A DNA stretch of 64,000 nucleotides. Origin: an uncultured Sphingomonadaceae bacterium. Lineage in GTDB: Bacteria; Pseudomonadota; Alphaproteobacteria; Sphingomonadales; Sphingomonadaceae. The first letter of the stretch is position 1. Each line of letters starts with the position of its first letter. The translations under genes were made by a program, and so were the position numbers. The DNA is taken from assembly GCA_947494305.1 (NCBI GenBank), contig CANLUL010000001.1:1054001-1118000 (forward strand), in the 5' to 3' direction. Below are positions 18,529-28,300 of this stretch, in pieces. The notes under the pieces are model-generated. The model saw only the letters and a list, made by a program, of their open reading frames with translations. It searched no databases and had not been told where the DNA came from.

Positions 18529-19923
18529 GTGGCAAATAATTACGACCTAATCGTTCTCGGTTCCGGCCCCGGTGGCTATGTTGCGGCAATCCGCGCATCA
18601 CAACTCGGCCTAAAGACTGCCATTGTCGAACGCGAAAACCTCGGCGGGATTTGCCTTAACTGGGGTTGTATTCCGACCAAGGCGATGCTGCGGTCGGCGG
18701 AGATTTTTCATAATATGCAGCATGCCGCCGATTACGGGCTGGCAGCAGAGAATATTACCGCTGATCTGGACGCGGTGGTCAAACGCTCTCGCGGCGTGGC
18801 AAAGCAGCTTAATCAGGGTGTCACGCATCTGATGAAGAAGAACAAAATCGACGTCCATATGGGCGATGGCACAATCACTGGCAAAGGCAAGGTTGCCGTG
18901 ACTGCCGGTGGCAAAACCACCGACCTGGTCGCCAAGAATATCATCATCGCCACCGGCGCTCGCGCTCGTGATCTGCCCTTTGCACCAGCGGATGGCAAAC
19001 GGGTCTGGACCTATCGCACAGCGATGACACCGCCGGAAATGCCGAAAAAGCTTCTGGTTATCGGTTCAGGCGCTATCGGCATCGAATTTGCCAGCTTCTA
19101 TAACGACCTTGGCGCAGATGTGACCGTTGTAGAAATGCTTGATCGGGTTGTACCGGTTGAGGATGCAGAGGTCTCCAAGTTCCTGGAAAAATCGCTCAAA
19201 AAGCAAGGCATGAATATCATGACCGGCGCAGGTGTTGAAAAACTGGATATTGGTGCAAAGGGCGTCAAAGCGGCGATCAAGGATGCCAAGAGTAAGGTTG
19301 AAACTACCGAGTTCAGCCATGTCATTGTCGCGGTGGGCATTGTCCCCAATACCGAAAGTATCGGACTGGAAGCGCTGGGCATCAAAACCGATCGCGGGCA
19401 TATCATTACCAACGCTACCTGCCAAACCAGCGTCGAGGGCTTCTATGCCATTGGCGACGTCACACAACCACCATGGCTAGCGCATAAGGCAAGTCATGAA
19501 GGCGTGATCGCGGTTGAAGCCATTGCCGGCGGTCATCCACATGCGATGGATCCGCTCAATATTCCGGCTTGCACTTATTGCCATCCTCAAATCGCCAGCG
19601 TCGGCATGACTGAGGCAAAGGCCAAAGAAGCGGGTCATGACGTCAAAGTCGGAAACTTCCCGTTTATCGGCAATGGCAAGGCGATTGCACTGGGTGAGAC
19701 CGAGGGTTTCATCAAAACTGTGTTCGATGCAAAAACTGGAGAATTGCTCGGTGCCCATATGATCGGCGCTGAGGTGACTGAGCTTATTCAGGGTTATACC
19801 GTGGGCAAGACACTAGAAACCACCGAGGCCGAATTGATGGATACGGTATTCCCGCATCCGACACTCAGCGAGATGATGCATGAGAGTGTGCTCGATGCTT
19901 ATGGGCGCACGTTGCATATGTAA
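18529..19923 (+). CDS. lpd: Dihydrolipoyl dehydrogenase (E3)
   Basis: FAD enzyme that reoxidises lipoamide and reduces NAD+ for 2-oxoacid dehydrogenase complexes. The 464 residues show the FAD fingerprint GSGPGGYVAA (11-20), the redox disulfide at Cys42 and Cys47 in GGICLNWGCIPTK, the NAD fingerprint GSGAIGIEFASF, ATGARARDLP, and the C-terminal catalytic HPTLSE. GTG start with AAGGAG eight bases upstream. Follows pdhC, separated only by the DUF559 cassette. Confidence 0.95.
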   Translation: MANNYDLIVLGSGPGGYVAAIRASQLGLKTAIVERENLGGICLNWGCIPTKAMLRSAEIFHNMQHAADYGLAAENITADLDAVVKRSRGVAKQLNQGVTHLMKKNKIDVHMGDGTITGKGKVAVTAGGKTTDLVAKNIIIATGARARDLPFAPADGKRVWTYRTAMTPPEMPKKLLVIGSGAIGIEFASFYNDLGADVTVVEMLDRVVPVEDAEVSKFLEKSLKKQGMNIMTGAGVEKLDIGAKGVKAAIKDAKSKVETTEFSHVIVAVGIVPNTESIGLEALGIKTDRGHIITNATCQTSVEGFYAIGDVTQPPWLAHKASHEGVIAVEAIAGGHPHAMDPLNIPACTYCHPQIASVGMTEAKAKEAGHDVKVGNFPFIGNGKAIALGETEGFIKTVFDAKTGELLGAHMIGAEVTELIQGYTVGKTLETTEAELMDTVFPHPTLSEMMHESVLDAYGRTLHM

Positions 19924-20184
19924 TCAGGTGATATCGGCACATCGCCAATAGCTTGATATTTGACGTCTCTGACCAAAGAAACAGTTCTGCTTTCCTACAC
20001 AACCACGGTTCGGTTATGCGTTCCCGAATGACCTTATCTCGGATATATCATTGCTGAATCAGTGTTCATCTAAGCACCCCTTAACCTGAATGAAATGTCT
20101 TTTTTCGATCCCATTGTGTGTATAATTTGTATAAATTGCCCGCTTTGGCTTAATGGCGAATAGCCAACAGGAGAGCGAAAAAAT

Positions 20185-21102
20185 ATGGCCAAGGGTACTC
20201 ATGATTATGCGGTTGATCCGCGCAATGAAACCATATTGATCAACGTCAATGGATCGATGACACCACGCGCCGAAGCTGTTGTTTCGGTATTCGATAGCGG
20301 CTTCATGCTGGGCGATGGCGTCTGGGAAGGGCTACGTGTTCACAAGGGTCATATAGCGTTTCTCGGCGCGCATCTTGATCGCCTGTTTGAAGGATCCAAG
20401 GCGATTGCCATGGAAGTCGGGATATCGCGTGAAGAGCTGACGAAACGCTTATATGATACGCTGGAAGCCAACGAAATGGCCAATCAGGATGGCGTCCACA
20501 TACGTTTGATGGTGACGCGTGGAATACGATCAACTCCTTATCAGGACCCGCGTGTGGTGATTTCTCCGGCCACTATCGTCATCATTCCAGAATATAAGGA
20601 CCCGCTGCCCAGCACCGTGGAAAACGGCATACGATTGTTCACAGTCCATGTCCGTCGCGGCGATCCAGCGGTTCAGGACCAGAAACTGAATTCTCATAGT
20701 AAATTAAACTGCATAACCGCCTGTATCCAAGCGACGCAGGCTGGCGCTGATGAGGCATTAATGCTCGATCCGCAGGGTTTTGTAGCAACCTGCAACAGCA
20801 CTCATTTCTTCATTGTGCGCAAAGGTGAAGTATGGACTTCTAGTGGGGACTATTGCCTGGGCGGAATTACACGCAGCAACATAATCCAACTCTGCCGAGA
20901 AAACGAGATTCCAGTATTTGAGAAGAACTTCTCTTTGACCGATGTCTATGGTGCGGATGAAGCCTTTGTAACCGGCACTTTTGCCGGCGTTGTGCCTGCT
21001 ACTGAAGTGGACGGACGTATTTTGACGATGGGCAGGGGGCCGATGGTGGAACGCCTTCAAGGGCTTTACAAAGTCATGATTGAAAAGGATGTGGCGGCAT
21101 GA
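20185..21102 (+). CDS. Class IV PLP aminotransferase-like protein
   Basis: A 305-residue fold-type IV PLP protein resembling branched-chain and D-amino-acid aminotransferases: SVFDSGFMLGDGVWEGLRV (34-52), LGAHLDRLFEG, the GADEALMLD strand (187-195), GGITRSNIIQLC (226-237). The Schiff-base lysine should be Lys173 or Lys167 in QKLNSHSKLN. At the place of the conserved PLP-N1-contacting Glu (VTEGSSSN in D-amino-acid aminotransferase) it has FVATCNSTHFF, so Thr202. Start has AGGAG about 12 bases upstream. It overlaps the sulfotransferase-like gene by four bases. Substrate unknown. Confidence 0.85.
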   Translation: MAKGTHDYAVDPRNETILINVNGSMTPRAEAVVSVFDSGFMLGDGVWEGLRVHKGHIAFLGAHLDRLFEGSKAIAMEVGISREELTKRLYDTLEANEMANQDGVHIRLMVTRGIRSTPYQDPRVVISPATIVIIPEYKDPLPSTVENGIRLFTVHVRRGDPAVQDQKLNSHSKLNCITACIQATQAGADEALMLDPQGFVATCNSTHFFIVRKGEVWTSSGDYCLGGITRSNIIQLCRENEIPVFEKNFSLTDVYGADEAFVTGTFAGVVPATEVDGRILTMGRGPMVERLQGLYKVMIEKDVAA

Positions 21103-21839
21103 CGTCAGAGCCGATCCGCATCGCCATGTGGTCCGGCCCTCGGAACATCTCTACCGCGATGATGCGCAGTTTTGGGGGCCGCAAAGACTGCGCGGTAACC
21201 GATGAACCATTTTATGGAGCCTTCCTGAAAACCACTGGAATTCGGCAACCCATGGCGGATGAAGTTATTGCTTCGATGGATTGTGACTGGAAATCGGTCA
21301 CAGAGGCTATGCGCGGGCCGATTCCAGATGGAAAACCAATATGGTATCAAAAACATATGCCGCACCATATGGTGACGGATGTTTCAATTGCTGATTTTCC
21401 CGATCATCGCCACGCTTTCCTAATCCGTGATCCCGCAAAGGTTGTGGCAAGTTATGCTGTTAAGCGGGTTGAGGTGACCGTGGAAGACCTAGGGTATCAA
21501 CGGCAGCTGGAATATGTTGATTCCATTGCCGAAAATTCCGGCAAAGCGCCAATTATTTTAGACAGCGCCGATATTCTCCGCAATCCGGAAGCACATTTGA
21601 AGGCGCTCTGTAAAGGTCTGGATATCCCATGGGACAACGGAATGCTGCAGTGGGTAGCAGGAACTCGTGAAAGTGACGGAGTTTGGGCAAGTCACTGGTA
21701 TAATCGAGTCGTAAATACCACCGGCTTCGGCAGTCCGGAAACAAGCTCAACATCAACGCTCACCAAAGCTGAGCAACGCGTTGCTGACGAAAGCCGCCCG
21801 TTTTACGAGCAGCTCTCAAAGCATAAAATGAGACTATGA
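21099..21839 (+). CDS. Sulfotransferase-like protein coupled to the aminotransferase
   Basis: A 246-residue protein with sulfotransferase features: a P-loop-like 5'-phosphosulfate segment WSGPRNISTAMMRSF (11-25) and a 3'-phosphate-like segment FLIRDPAKVVASY (about 107-119). Such proteins transfer sulfate from PAPS, but this branch is often found beside class IV aminotransferases and its donor is unproven. ATGA overlap with the upstream gene shows coupled translation. No signal peptide. The acceptor cannot be read from sequence. Confidence 0.8.
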   Translation: MTSEPIRIAMWSGPRNISTAMMRSFGGRKDCAVTDEPFYGAFLKTTGIRQPMADEVIASMDCDWKSVTEAMRGPIPDGKPIWYQKHMPHHMVTDVSIADFPDHRHAFLIRDPAKVVASYAVKRVEVTVEDLGYQRQLEYVDSIAENSGKAPIILDSADILRNPEAHLKALCKGLDIPWDNGMLQWVAGTRESDGVWASHWYNRVVNTTGFGSPETSSTSTLTKAEQRVADESRPFYEQLSKHKMRL

Positions 21840-21846
21840 ATATTCT

Positions 21847-22401
21847 TCAGTTCTGAAGTGAGGGTTGCGATCCAAGTGATTTGAAAACAACATTATTAAG
21901 GACAAGGAACAATAGACCAAGCCCGGCGAACCAAAGCACGTCATTTTGGAATACCATCCATACGACGCCAGGTAGGAAATTTTGAATTCCGCCAAGAAAT
22001 ACCGCGAATAATGCCAGTAAAGCCTGATAGCCCACGAAAGCGCCTGCATAGGCCATTAAAACAGAGGGAACCGAGTGATCACTGCGCATTTCAAAAATTT
22101 TGTTGGCAATCCATAATGTAGCCAAAGCGGTAACACCAATCGCAGCGCCATGGCTGAAACTATTGATTGTCTGCGGATATCCAAGGATTTGGTAACCAAC
22201 CAGTTGATTGCCAAGCCATGCACCGCCCATCCACATCATTGCCTTACGCATGGGTAGAGTAGCCGCCAAAAGTGTAGCAATCGCAGCAAAGGGAAACATG
22301 CAAGCCAACAGCAAACTGCCGCCAACCGATGCAGTTGCCAAAATTCCAGCCCATATATTCTCGATCGTCGAGGTTGGTCCTGTATCCTGGATCAAAGCCA
22401 T
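21847..22401 (-). CDS. Unknown membrane protein in cobalamin-controlled operon
   Basis: A 184-residue hydrophobic protein with about five or six membrane segments (near residues 16-50, 57-75, 85-100, 115-145 and 150-172). No family recognised. It starts 25 bases after the stop of the TonB receptor and so should be transcribed from the same cobalamin-riboswitch promoter. That suggests a role in movement of cobalamin, cobalt or a related compound across the inner membrane; this is inferred only from position. An alternative longer reading to 22494 overlaps the receptor gene and is unlikely. Confidence 0.7.
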   Translation of the reverse strand: MALIQDTGPTSTIENIWAGILATASVGGSLLLACMFPFAAIATLLAATLPMRKAMMWMGGAWLGNQLVGYQILGYPQTINSFSHGAAIGVTALATLWIANKIFEMRSDHSVPSVLMAYAGAFVGYQALLALFAVFLGGIQNFLPGVVWMVFQNDVLWFAGLGLLFLVLNNVVFKSLGSQPSLQN

Positions 22402-22426
22402 ATTCTGTTTCCCTTTGCTATTGTTT

Positions 22427-24316
22427 CTAGAACCTTGCCCGAGCGCCAATATAGGCTGAACGACCAAAAGTGCCGAAATCTGTTGCGGTTTCATAATTCA
22501 CATCAAACAAATTGTCGATACGTCCAAACAATTCAATTTGATCGGTCAGCGGCATTTTTGCGCGGGCGCCAACTAAGGCATAGCCATCAATCCTGAGGTT
22601 ATTGGCCAAATCGTCGAAGCTATCACCGACAATCTGCAAATCCGCGGCAATATTCAATCCAAAGGCTAGTTCATAACTGGCATTCAGATAAAAACTACTC
22701 GATGGTCGCCGTGCCAGTTCATTACCAAAATTGGCGCTGTTGGAGCGGTTTTCCGTGTCCAGATAAGTATAGTTGGCATTAATCTGGAAGTGCTCAACCG
22801 GAGTAATCGTTAAAGCCGCTTCAACGCCCTTCGTGCGATTGCGTTCGATGTTGAGCGTAGTGCCAAACGGCCTGTTACCACTCAAACATAGAGCAGGCGA
22901 AGGATCTGGCGGCGTTGGGCAGGCGGCAAATGCAATCTGGTTACGTGTATCCCGCTGAAACAGGGTGACAGATGTTCGAAGTGCATTGTCCAGAAACGTT
23001 TGATCAATACCCAATTCGTAGGATTTCGCAGTTTCTGGCAAGAGACCAGGAGTGCCAAACCCAAATGGGCGATCGTCGAGATCAATCAACGACGGTGCGC
23101 GGAAACCCTCAGCATAGGCCGCTCGTAATATTGGACCATTTTCCGAAACTCGATATGCAACATTACCAGCAAAACTAGTATTTCCGCCAAAATCATCATG
23201 TTCATCATGCCGAATTCCAGTCGTCAACGTCAGCCCATCGACCGGTTTCACAATTGCCTGTAGAAACAAAGAATCGATTCCCGTTGAATCACTTACGCCC
23301 GCATTCTCATATCTACTATCTTCTACCTCAGTGCCAAAAATAAAGCGTAATTGTTTGGTTACCGCAAAGTCTCCACGATATTCAAATCGTTCTGTTCTAC
23401 CGCGTGGTAGAGAGGTGAAAAACGGGCTTACTATATCCCGGTTAATGTCTGAAATGCTGAATGCAAAACGGTTGTTGAAACGACCATCAAAGGCATCTGC
23501 GATCAAAGAAACATTTCCATAAAACTCTTTAGCCAAAGAGAATTGCGCATTATCTGAGCTAAATGGAGGAAAAACACTGTCATTATCAACTCGGCTATCT
23601 GCATAATAACCGCTAGTCTCAACCCGAATGTTATCCGTGACACCGACAGTTATCATTCCGCTGGCTGAATATTGGCGGTATCCGTCAGCTTCGGTTCCAC
23701 CAGAAAAGGCGCTGATGCCATCTGTTCGCGCATAACCACCACCAAGGCTAAATCCTATAGGGCCGACTTTGCCGCTCGCATTGCTAACCAATCTAACCGT
23801 GTCATTGGCACCATATTCACCTTGTGCAAAAGCGCTGAAATCCTGAGTTGGGCGCTTTGTGGTGACATTTACAGCGCCGCCTAGAGCCTGACTGCCCCAC
23901 GCAACGCTGTTTGCACCGCGCAAAACTTCAATCCTTTCAATATTGCCCGCTAGTAAGTTGCCAAAATCAAAGCTTCCATCCGGTGCAGAAGGATCATTCA
24001 CGCGGATGCCGTTGATTAAGACCAAGGTTTGGTCTGATTCAGCGCCCCGAATACGCACAGATGTTTGGCTGCCAAAACCACCACTTTGCGTCACATTAAC
24101 GCCAGGAAGTTCTTGTAAAAGGTCACCAATAGCAAGGGTTTGCTGATCGAGTATCTCTGCCTCTGAGACAACGGATATAGCGACTCCTGAATCCTCTATA
24201 TTCTGTTCGACTCCGGTAGCAGTCACAATAATGACAGCCTCATCTTCGGCATATGCCGGCGCCGAATAGCAGGCACTCAGGGCAATTATGCCCGGCAAAT
24301 ATGTACAGTATTTCAT
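22427..24316 (-). CDS. btuB: TonB-dependent outer-membrane receptor, BtuB-like (vitamin B12)
   Basis: A 629-residue receptor with a signal peptide (cleavage after about SAPAYA, residue 23), a TonB-box-like stretch EAVIIVTATG, a plug domain (SVRIRGAESDQTLVLINGIR; IERIEVLRGANSVAWGSQA) and a beta-barrel ending in Phe. The strong cobalamin riboswitch directly upstream indicates that the substrate is cobalamin or a precursor. SD AAGGGAAC precedes the ATG. No btuFCD is beside it; the only downstream partner is the unknown membrane protein. Confidence 0.9.
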   Translation of the reverse strand: MKYCTYLPGIIALSACYSAPAYAEDEAVIIVTATGVEQNIEDSGVAISVVSEAEILDQQTLAIGDLLQELPGVNVTQSGGFGSQTSVRIRGAESDQTLVLINGIRVNDPSAPDGSFDFGNLLAGNIERIEVLRGANSVAWGSQALGGAVNVTTKRPTQDFSAFAQGEYGANDTVRLVSNASGKVGPIGFSLGGGYARTDGISAFSGGTEADGYRQYSASGMITVGVTDNIRVETSGYYADSRVDNDSVFPPFSSDNAQFSLAKEFYGNVSLIADAFDGRFNNRFAFSISDINRDIVSPFFTSLPRGRTERFEYRGDFAVTKQLRFIFGTEVEDSRYENAGVSDSTGIDSLFLQAIVKPVDGLTLTTGIRHDEHDDFGGNTSFAGNVAYRVSENGPILRAAYAEGFRAPSLIDLDDRPFGFGTPGLLPETAKSYELGIDQTFLDNALRTSVTLFQRDTRNQIAFAACPTPPDPSPALCLSGNRPFGTTLNIERNRTKGVEAALTITPVEHFQINANYTYLDTENRSNSANFGNELARRPSSSFYLNASYELAFGLNIAADLQIVGDSFDDLANNLRIDGYALVGARAKMPLTDQIELFGRIDNLFDVNYETATDFGTFGRSAYIGARARF

Positions 24317-24411
24317 TTGTATGTTCCCTTTTGTTAACGACTAAAATGCCGTTACGCGAGGGACATCCCCGTTCACCCGACACACCCCGTCCGGCTGAAG
24401 AACAGCGATAT

Positions 24412-24618
24412 ACAGGCAGGTCTCCTGACTTGCAGATCGTTGCTGATATGCCGCCTTCCCAGATCGTAAGACCCAGTGGCATTTGGCATATCGGCTAACC
24501 GCTTACAGTTGCGGGGGCAGTACCGGATTTGAAGATGACGTCATGCCGTCCCCGCACCGGTTTCCCTTTCAATTCTCGGCTAAGAGAAACCCGATATCTG
24601 GGCGCCTGTTGGTTTCTT
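24412..24618 (-). promoter_or_regulatory. Cobalamin riboswitch
   Basis: Read on the minus strand this leader shows the hallmark cobalamin-aptamer pieces in order: AAAGGGAA, GGTGCGGGGACGG, CTGCCCCCGCAACTGTAAGC, GCCACTGGG and TCTGGGAAGG, then the B12 box AGTCAGGAGACCTGCC near 24413-24431. It ends about 95 bases before the TonB receptor start. High adenosyl- or methylcobalamin should lower expression of the receptor and the following membrane gene. The leader 24319-24411 would hold the expression platform. Confidence 0.95.
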
Positions 24619-24733
24619 TTCGAAAATATTTCAAGTGAATAATCTCGACACTGCTGAAATAGATCCACGTCTCTCACTAAAAAAACACCCAAACCAACCT
24701 AAAGTGTCGATTTCTAACTCAAAAACCGAACTT

Positions 24734-24747
24734 TTGATCAACATCAA
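24734..24747. promoter_or_regulatory. FNR/FnrL-type binding site
   Basis: TTGATCAACATCAA is an exact match to the TTGAT-N4-ATCAA consensus of FNR-family oxygen-sensing regulators. It lies 70 bases upstream of the ATG of the small secreted protein and about 115 bases upstream, on the other strand, of the cobalamin riboswitch, so it could serve either unit. Distance to a transcription start cannot be fixed. Confidence 0.6.
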
Positions 24748-24816
24748 TGCAATTTTTCATCGTTCGATTGATGCACATTATGCTATGAACAACCAACAGT
24801 TTTGAGGGGATTAGCC

Positions 24817-25158
24817 ATGATTACAGCTTTGAGCTTTGCATTTTTGATGTCTGCATCTTCGGCAGCGATGGATACGGAAACCGATCGGGTTGCCTATAAT
24901 AATTGCCTGGTCGATTTTGTTTCCACACATCTCGATCAAAAGACGGGACTAAATGCTTTTAGACCGGCAGCAAAGAAAGCATGTCTCTCGGATCGAGATG
25001 CCTTAATTGCTTCCATAAAGAAAGATGAACTGGAATTTGGTAGCACCAACCAGGAAGCGACTGATTATGCCGTGGAAGAGGCTGGAAATGTGCTCTTTTC
25101 CTACATAGATGCATATAGTGGCTACCTTAACTCAAACACCCGTCCTGTTAAGGAATAG
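24817..25158 (+). CDS. Small secreted protein, unknown function
   Basis: A 113-residue protein with an N-terminal signal peptide (MITALSFAFLMSASSAAM), then an alpha-helical, charged mature part with two Cys (NNCLVDF and KACLSD) that could form a disulfide in the periplasm. No family recognised. The ATG at 24817 is used because GAGGGG lies seven bases before it; a TTG five codons upstream overlaps that ribosome binding site. Preceded by a perfect FNR-type box, suggesting oxygen-dependent expression. Confidence 0.65.
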   Translation: MITALSFAFLMSASSAAMDTETDRVAYNNCLVDFVSTHLDQKTGLNAFRPAAKKACLSDRDALIASIKKDELEFGSTNQEATDYAVEEAGNVLFSYIDAYSGYLNSNTRPVKE

Positions 25159-25327
25159 AATATATTTACCCACTGTTAGGTTGGGGTAGTAAAACTACAC
25201 CATTTCCAAAACCGCAGTATTGTGAGGTAAATTTTGGTTTAAATCACATTAAGTCTTATTTTTTCAGGGCGGTTAACAGATCACCCCTAATTCGTTCAGC
25301 ATAAGAACGAAATTATGGGAATTCCGG

Positions 25328-28300
25328 GTGAAGAGATCAACTAACACCAGAGCCAGTCTGTTAGCAGCCACGGCAATTTTTTTGGGGAGCACTGCAACTG
25401 CAAATGCGCAGGTTGTGCAGCCTTTTCCGGATCAGTCTGCTGAACAGACACAAGCTAACAATGTTTTTGGACAGACAGAAGCCAACACATATCGACTAAC
25501 CAATCCCGACGACCGTATCATCACGACCATGGGTGGTTCGATCAATCCTTTTTCCGGCAACATCGATCCTTTTTCCGGCAATATCGATCCATTTGGTGGG
25601 AGTATTGATCCATTTGGTGGTTCGATAGACCCTTTCGGAGGTGACATTGATCCCTTCGCGGGTAACATTGATCCGTTCGGCGGAAATCTCAACCCATTCC
25701 ATGGCGAAGTGCGCGCGCTATGGGGATCAATTGACCCCTTTGGCGGAAACGTTGATCCATTTGGCGGCGATATAGATCCATTCGCTGGCAATGTTGATCC
25801 GTTTTATGGTGAAATAGATCCAAACAAAGGGAATATCGATCCAGTTAGTGGTTTGGAACTTCCGAACTACTTGGAGATCAACAAATTTTGGCATGACTTT
25901 GGATCGACTTGGCGGCAGGTGAACAAACTGATCATTGATGCCAATGAGAGCGGATTAACCTACGCAAGTTATTTGGAAATCCAATCTCTGGGCAACGCTC
26001 TGATAAGCAAAACAGAGGGTGCGTGGGGAGAAGCTGTTTCCGCTCGAGAAGGCAAATCAATTAAGGCCAAACTACTGAACCCCCTATTCGCAAAATTTGG
26101 TGTTTCGACATCCAATCCGATAGGGTTGGTGAACCTAACCAGGGGACAACGAGCACAGTTGGTCTCTGAACTATTTGACGGATTGATGGACTATACTGGT
26201 TTTGATCATGTCGATCACTGGATGAAAACGATCAATTGGAACCCTGAATTGACGAAAATCCAGGGTAGCGGTGCCGACAGTGTTATTGGCATATTGGATG
26301 GTTCAATTGTTGACGACCCTGAGTTTCAAGAAAATGTTTTCAATTCCGGCGGCTACACCTCTCATGTTGGCGGACATGGAGTCGGTGTGGCCAGCCTAAT
26401 TCTTGCCAAACAAGATGGTCGTGGAGTGATGGGTATTGCTCCTAACGCATCGGTTGCTACTTATAATCCATTCGATCATAGTGGAACATCGTCTTGGTCC
26501 GATATCAGAGATGGTATCGTTTCGCTGAAGCAATCAAATGCCAGCGTGGTCAATATGTCGTTGGGCATAAAAGGATGGACTCTACACCCTGAGTGGAACA
26601 ATGTTTTCAATGATGCGGCTGTACGAAAAGTGGCCAACAGCACCGTGTTCGTCATCGCCGCTGGTAACGACGGAAGCACTCAAACTGAAAATATCGAGTG
26701 GAAGAAAAACCTTGATACAGGATTGATCGTCGTTGGCGCTGTCGATGCTCTGGGCAATATTTCAAAGATTTCGAATAAACCAGGTACTGCATGTTTTGCC
26801 GAGAAGGGAGAATGTACAGAAGGTTCATATCTTCGTGATATTTTCTTGGTTGCACCTGGTGAATTGCTGTTGGTCAATGATGGTAATGGCGGACTCGTTC
26901 GTCGTTCAGGCACCTCATTTGCTGCACCTCTGGTTTCTGGCGCGATTACCTTGCTCCACGACCGTTGGCCCTGGCTGGCAAAAGAACCCGAAGCCACCGT
27001 CAAGATTATCTTATCCACCGCTCGCGATTTGGGTGAAGAAGGTGTGGACAATGTGTATGGGCATGGCCTTCTAGACGTTGAGGCATCACAATCGCCGCTC
27101 GTTTTTGACGATCTTGCTATTTATGAGCATAAAGGTGGTAAAAAAACGAAAAGACTAGCCGCGGACCTTAAAAATGCGGGAGCCGGGGACACTTGGAATA
27201 CCGAAGGTGTTTTCCTGACCCTGTTTGAAAATATCGGTAAAACCCATCGCGATTTTGCAGTTCCGTTTTCTGACAGTTTAATTGGGCAAAAAACGAGTGC
27301 CAATGGATCACCAGAGTATTTCCAGTCCTACATTACTAAACGATTCAAAAAATGGGCAAAAGGTCCGAGCATAAATAATGGCTCAAAATCCAAAGGATTT
27401 TCCGACGTCGCCAGCTATGAAAATCCAAAAACCGAAGGTTGGAGTTTTGGCTTCTCCATGAGCAGCCCGGCAAATTTTACGGCCAATGGAGGCCGTCAGG
27501 GAGATGTACCGCATAGTGCATTCAAATTTAGTAACGATGATGCGGGAATGTCCTTTCATGCAGGCTACGGACAAGGATCTATCGCCCTGCTCAATCAAAA
27601 CAGTTTTGGTTTGACCAGTGACTACAACGCCAACAATGGCGGATTGAATCCCGTGCTTGGCCTTGCGTCTGGCGGCGGATTCATGGATGCAGAATTCAAA
27701 GTAGCAAAAAACACCAAAATAGCTTTTGGTATAACAAACCGGAATTTGAGCCACGAGAATAATTTTGAGTTAACCCAAGCAGAACGAACACGATTGCGTG
27801 GGGCCGATGACTATGAAGCCAGCGCATTCAACTTTCGTTTGTCACATAAGCCATCAACAAACACGAACGTGAGCGTTAGTTTTGCAATGCTCAAAGAAAA
27901 AGATGGTTTGCTGGGTGTTCAATCAGCAATTGATAATGATTTACAACACGGTTCAAACAGCAAAACCGCCACTGTTAGTGGTAGTATTGATCTTCCAAAA
28001 GGCTTCTCTTTTGGCGCATCTGCGACCGTTGGGACGACAAATTCCAATGGAGACCAAGATCAAAACCTGCGCACTCGCGGTGGGATTATGAGTTCCGCAT
28101 TTGCGATCTCTATGAGCAAACAAGGTATAATGGGAAAAAGCGATCAATTTCGTCTTTCTGTATCCCAACCCTTGCACATCGAGAGCGGTAGATTGGAGTA
28201 TAGCTCTGTTGAAGTAATTAACCGTCAAACAGGTGAAATTGGCTCCGTAACGCGCAGTTTTGGGATCGCTGACGAAGGTAGAAGGTTCAACGCAGAATTC

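Noticed and set aside
25535-25849. Tandem 21-bp units as a possible CRISPR or satellite array
   Set aside because: There are no spacers; units are in frame and code a conserved heptad.
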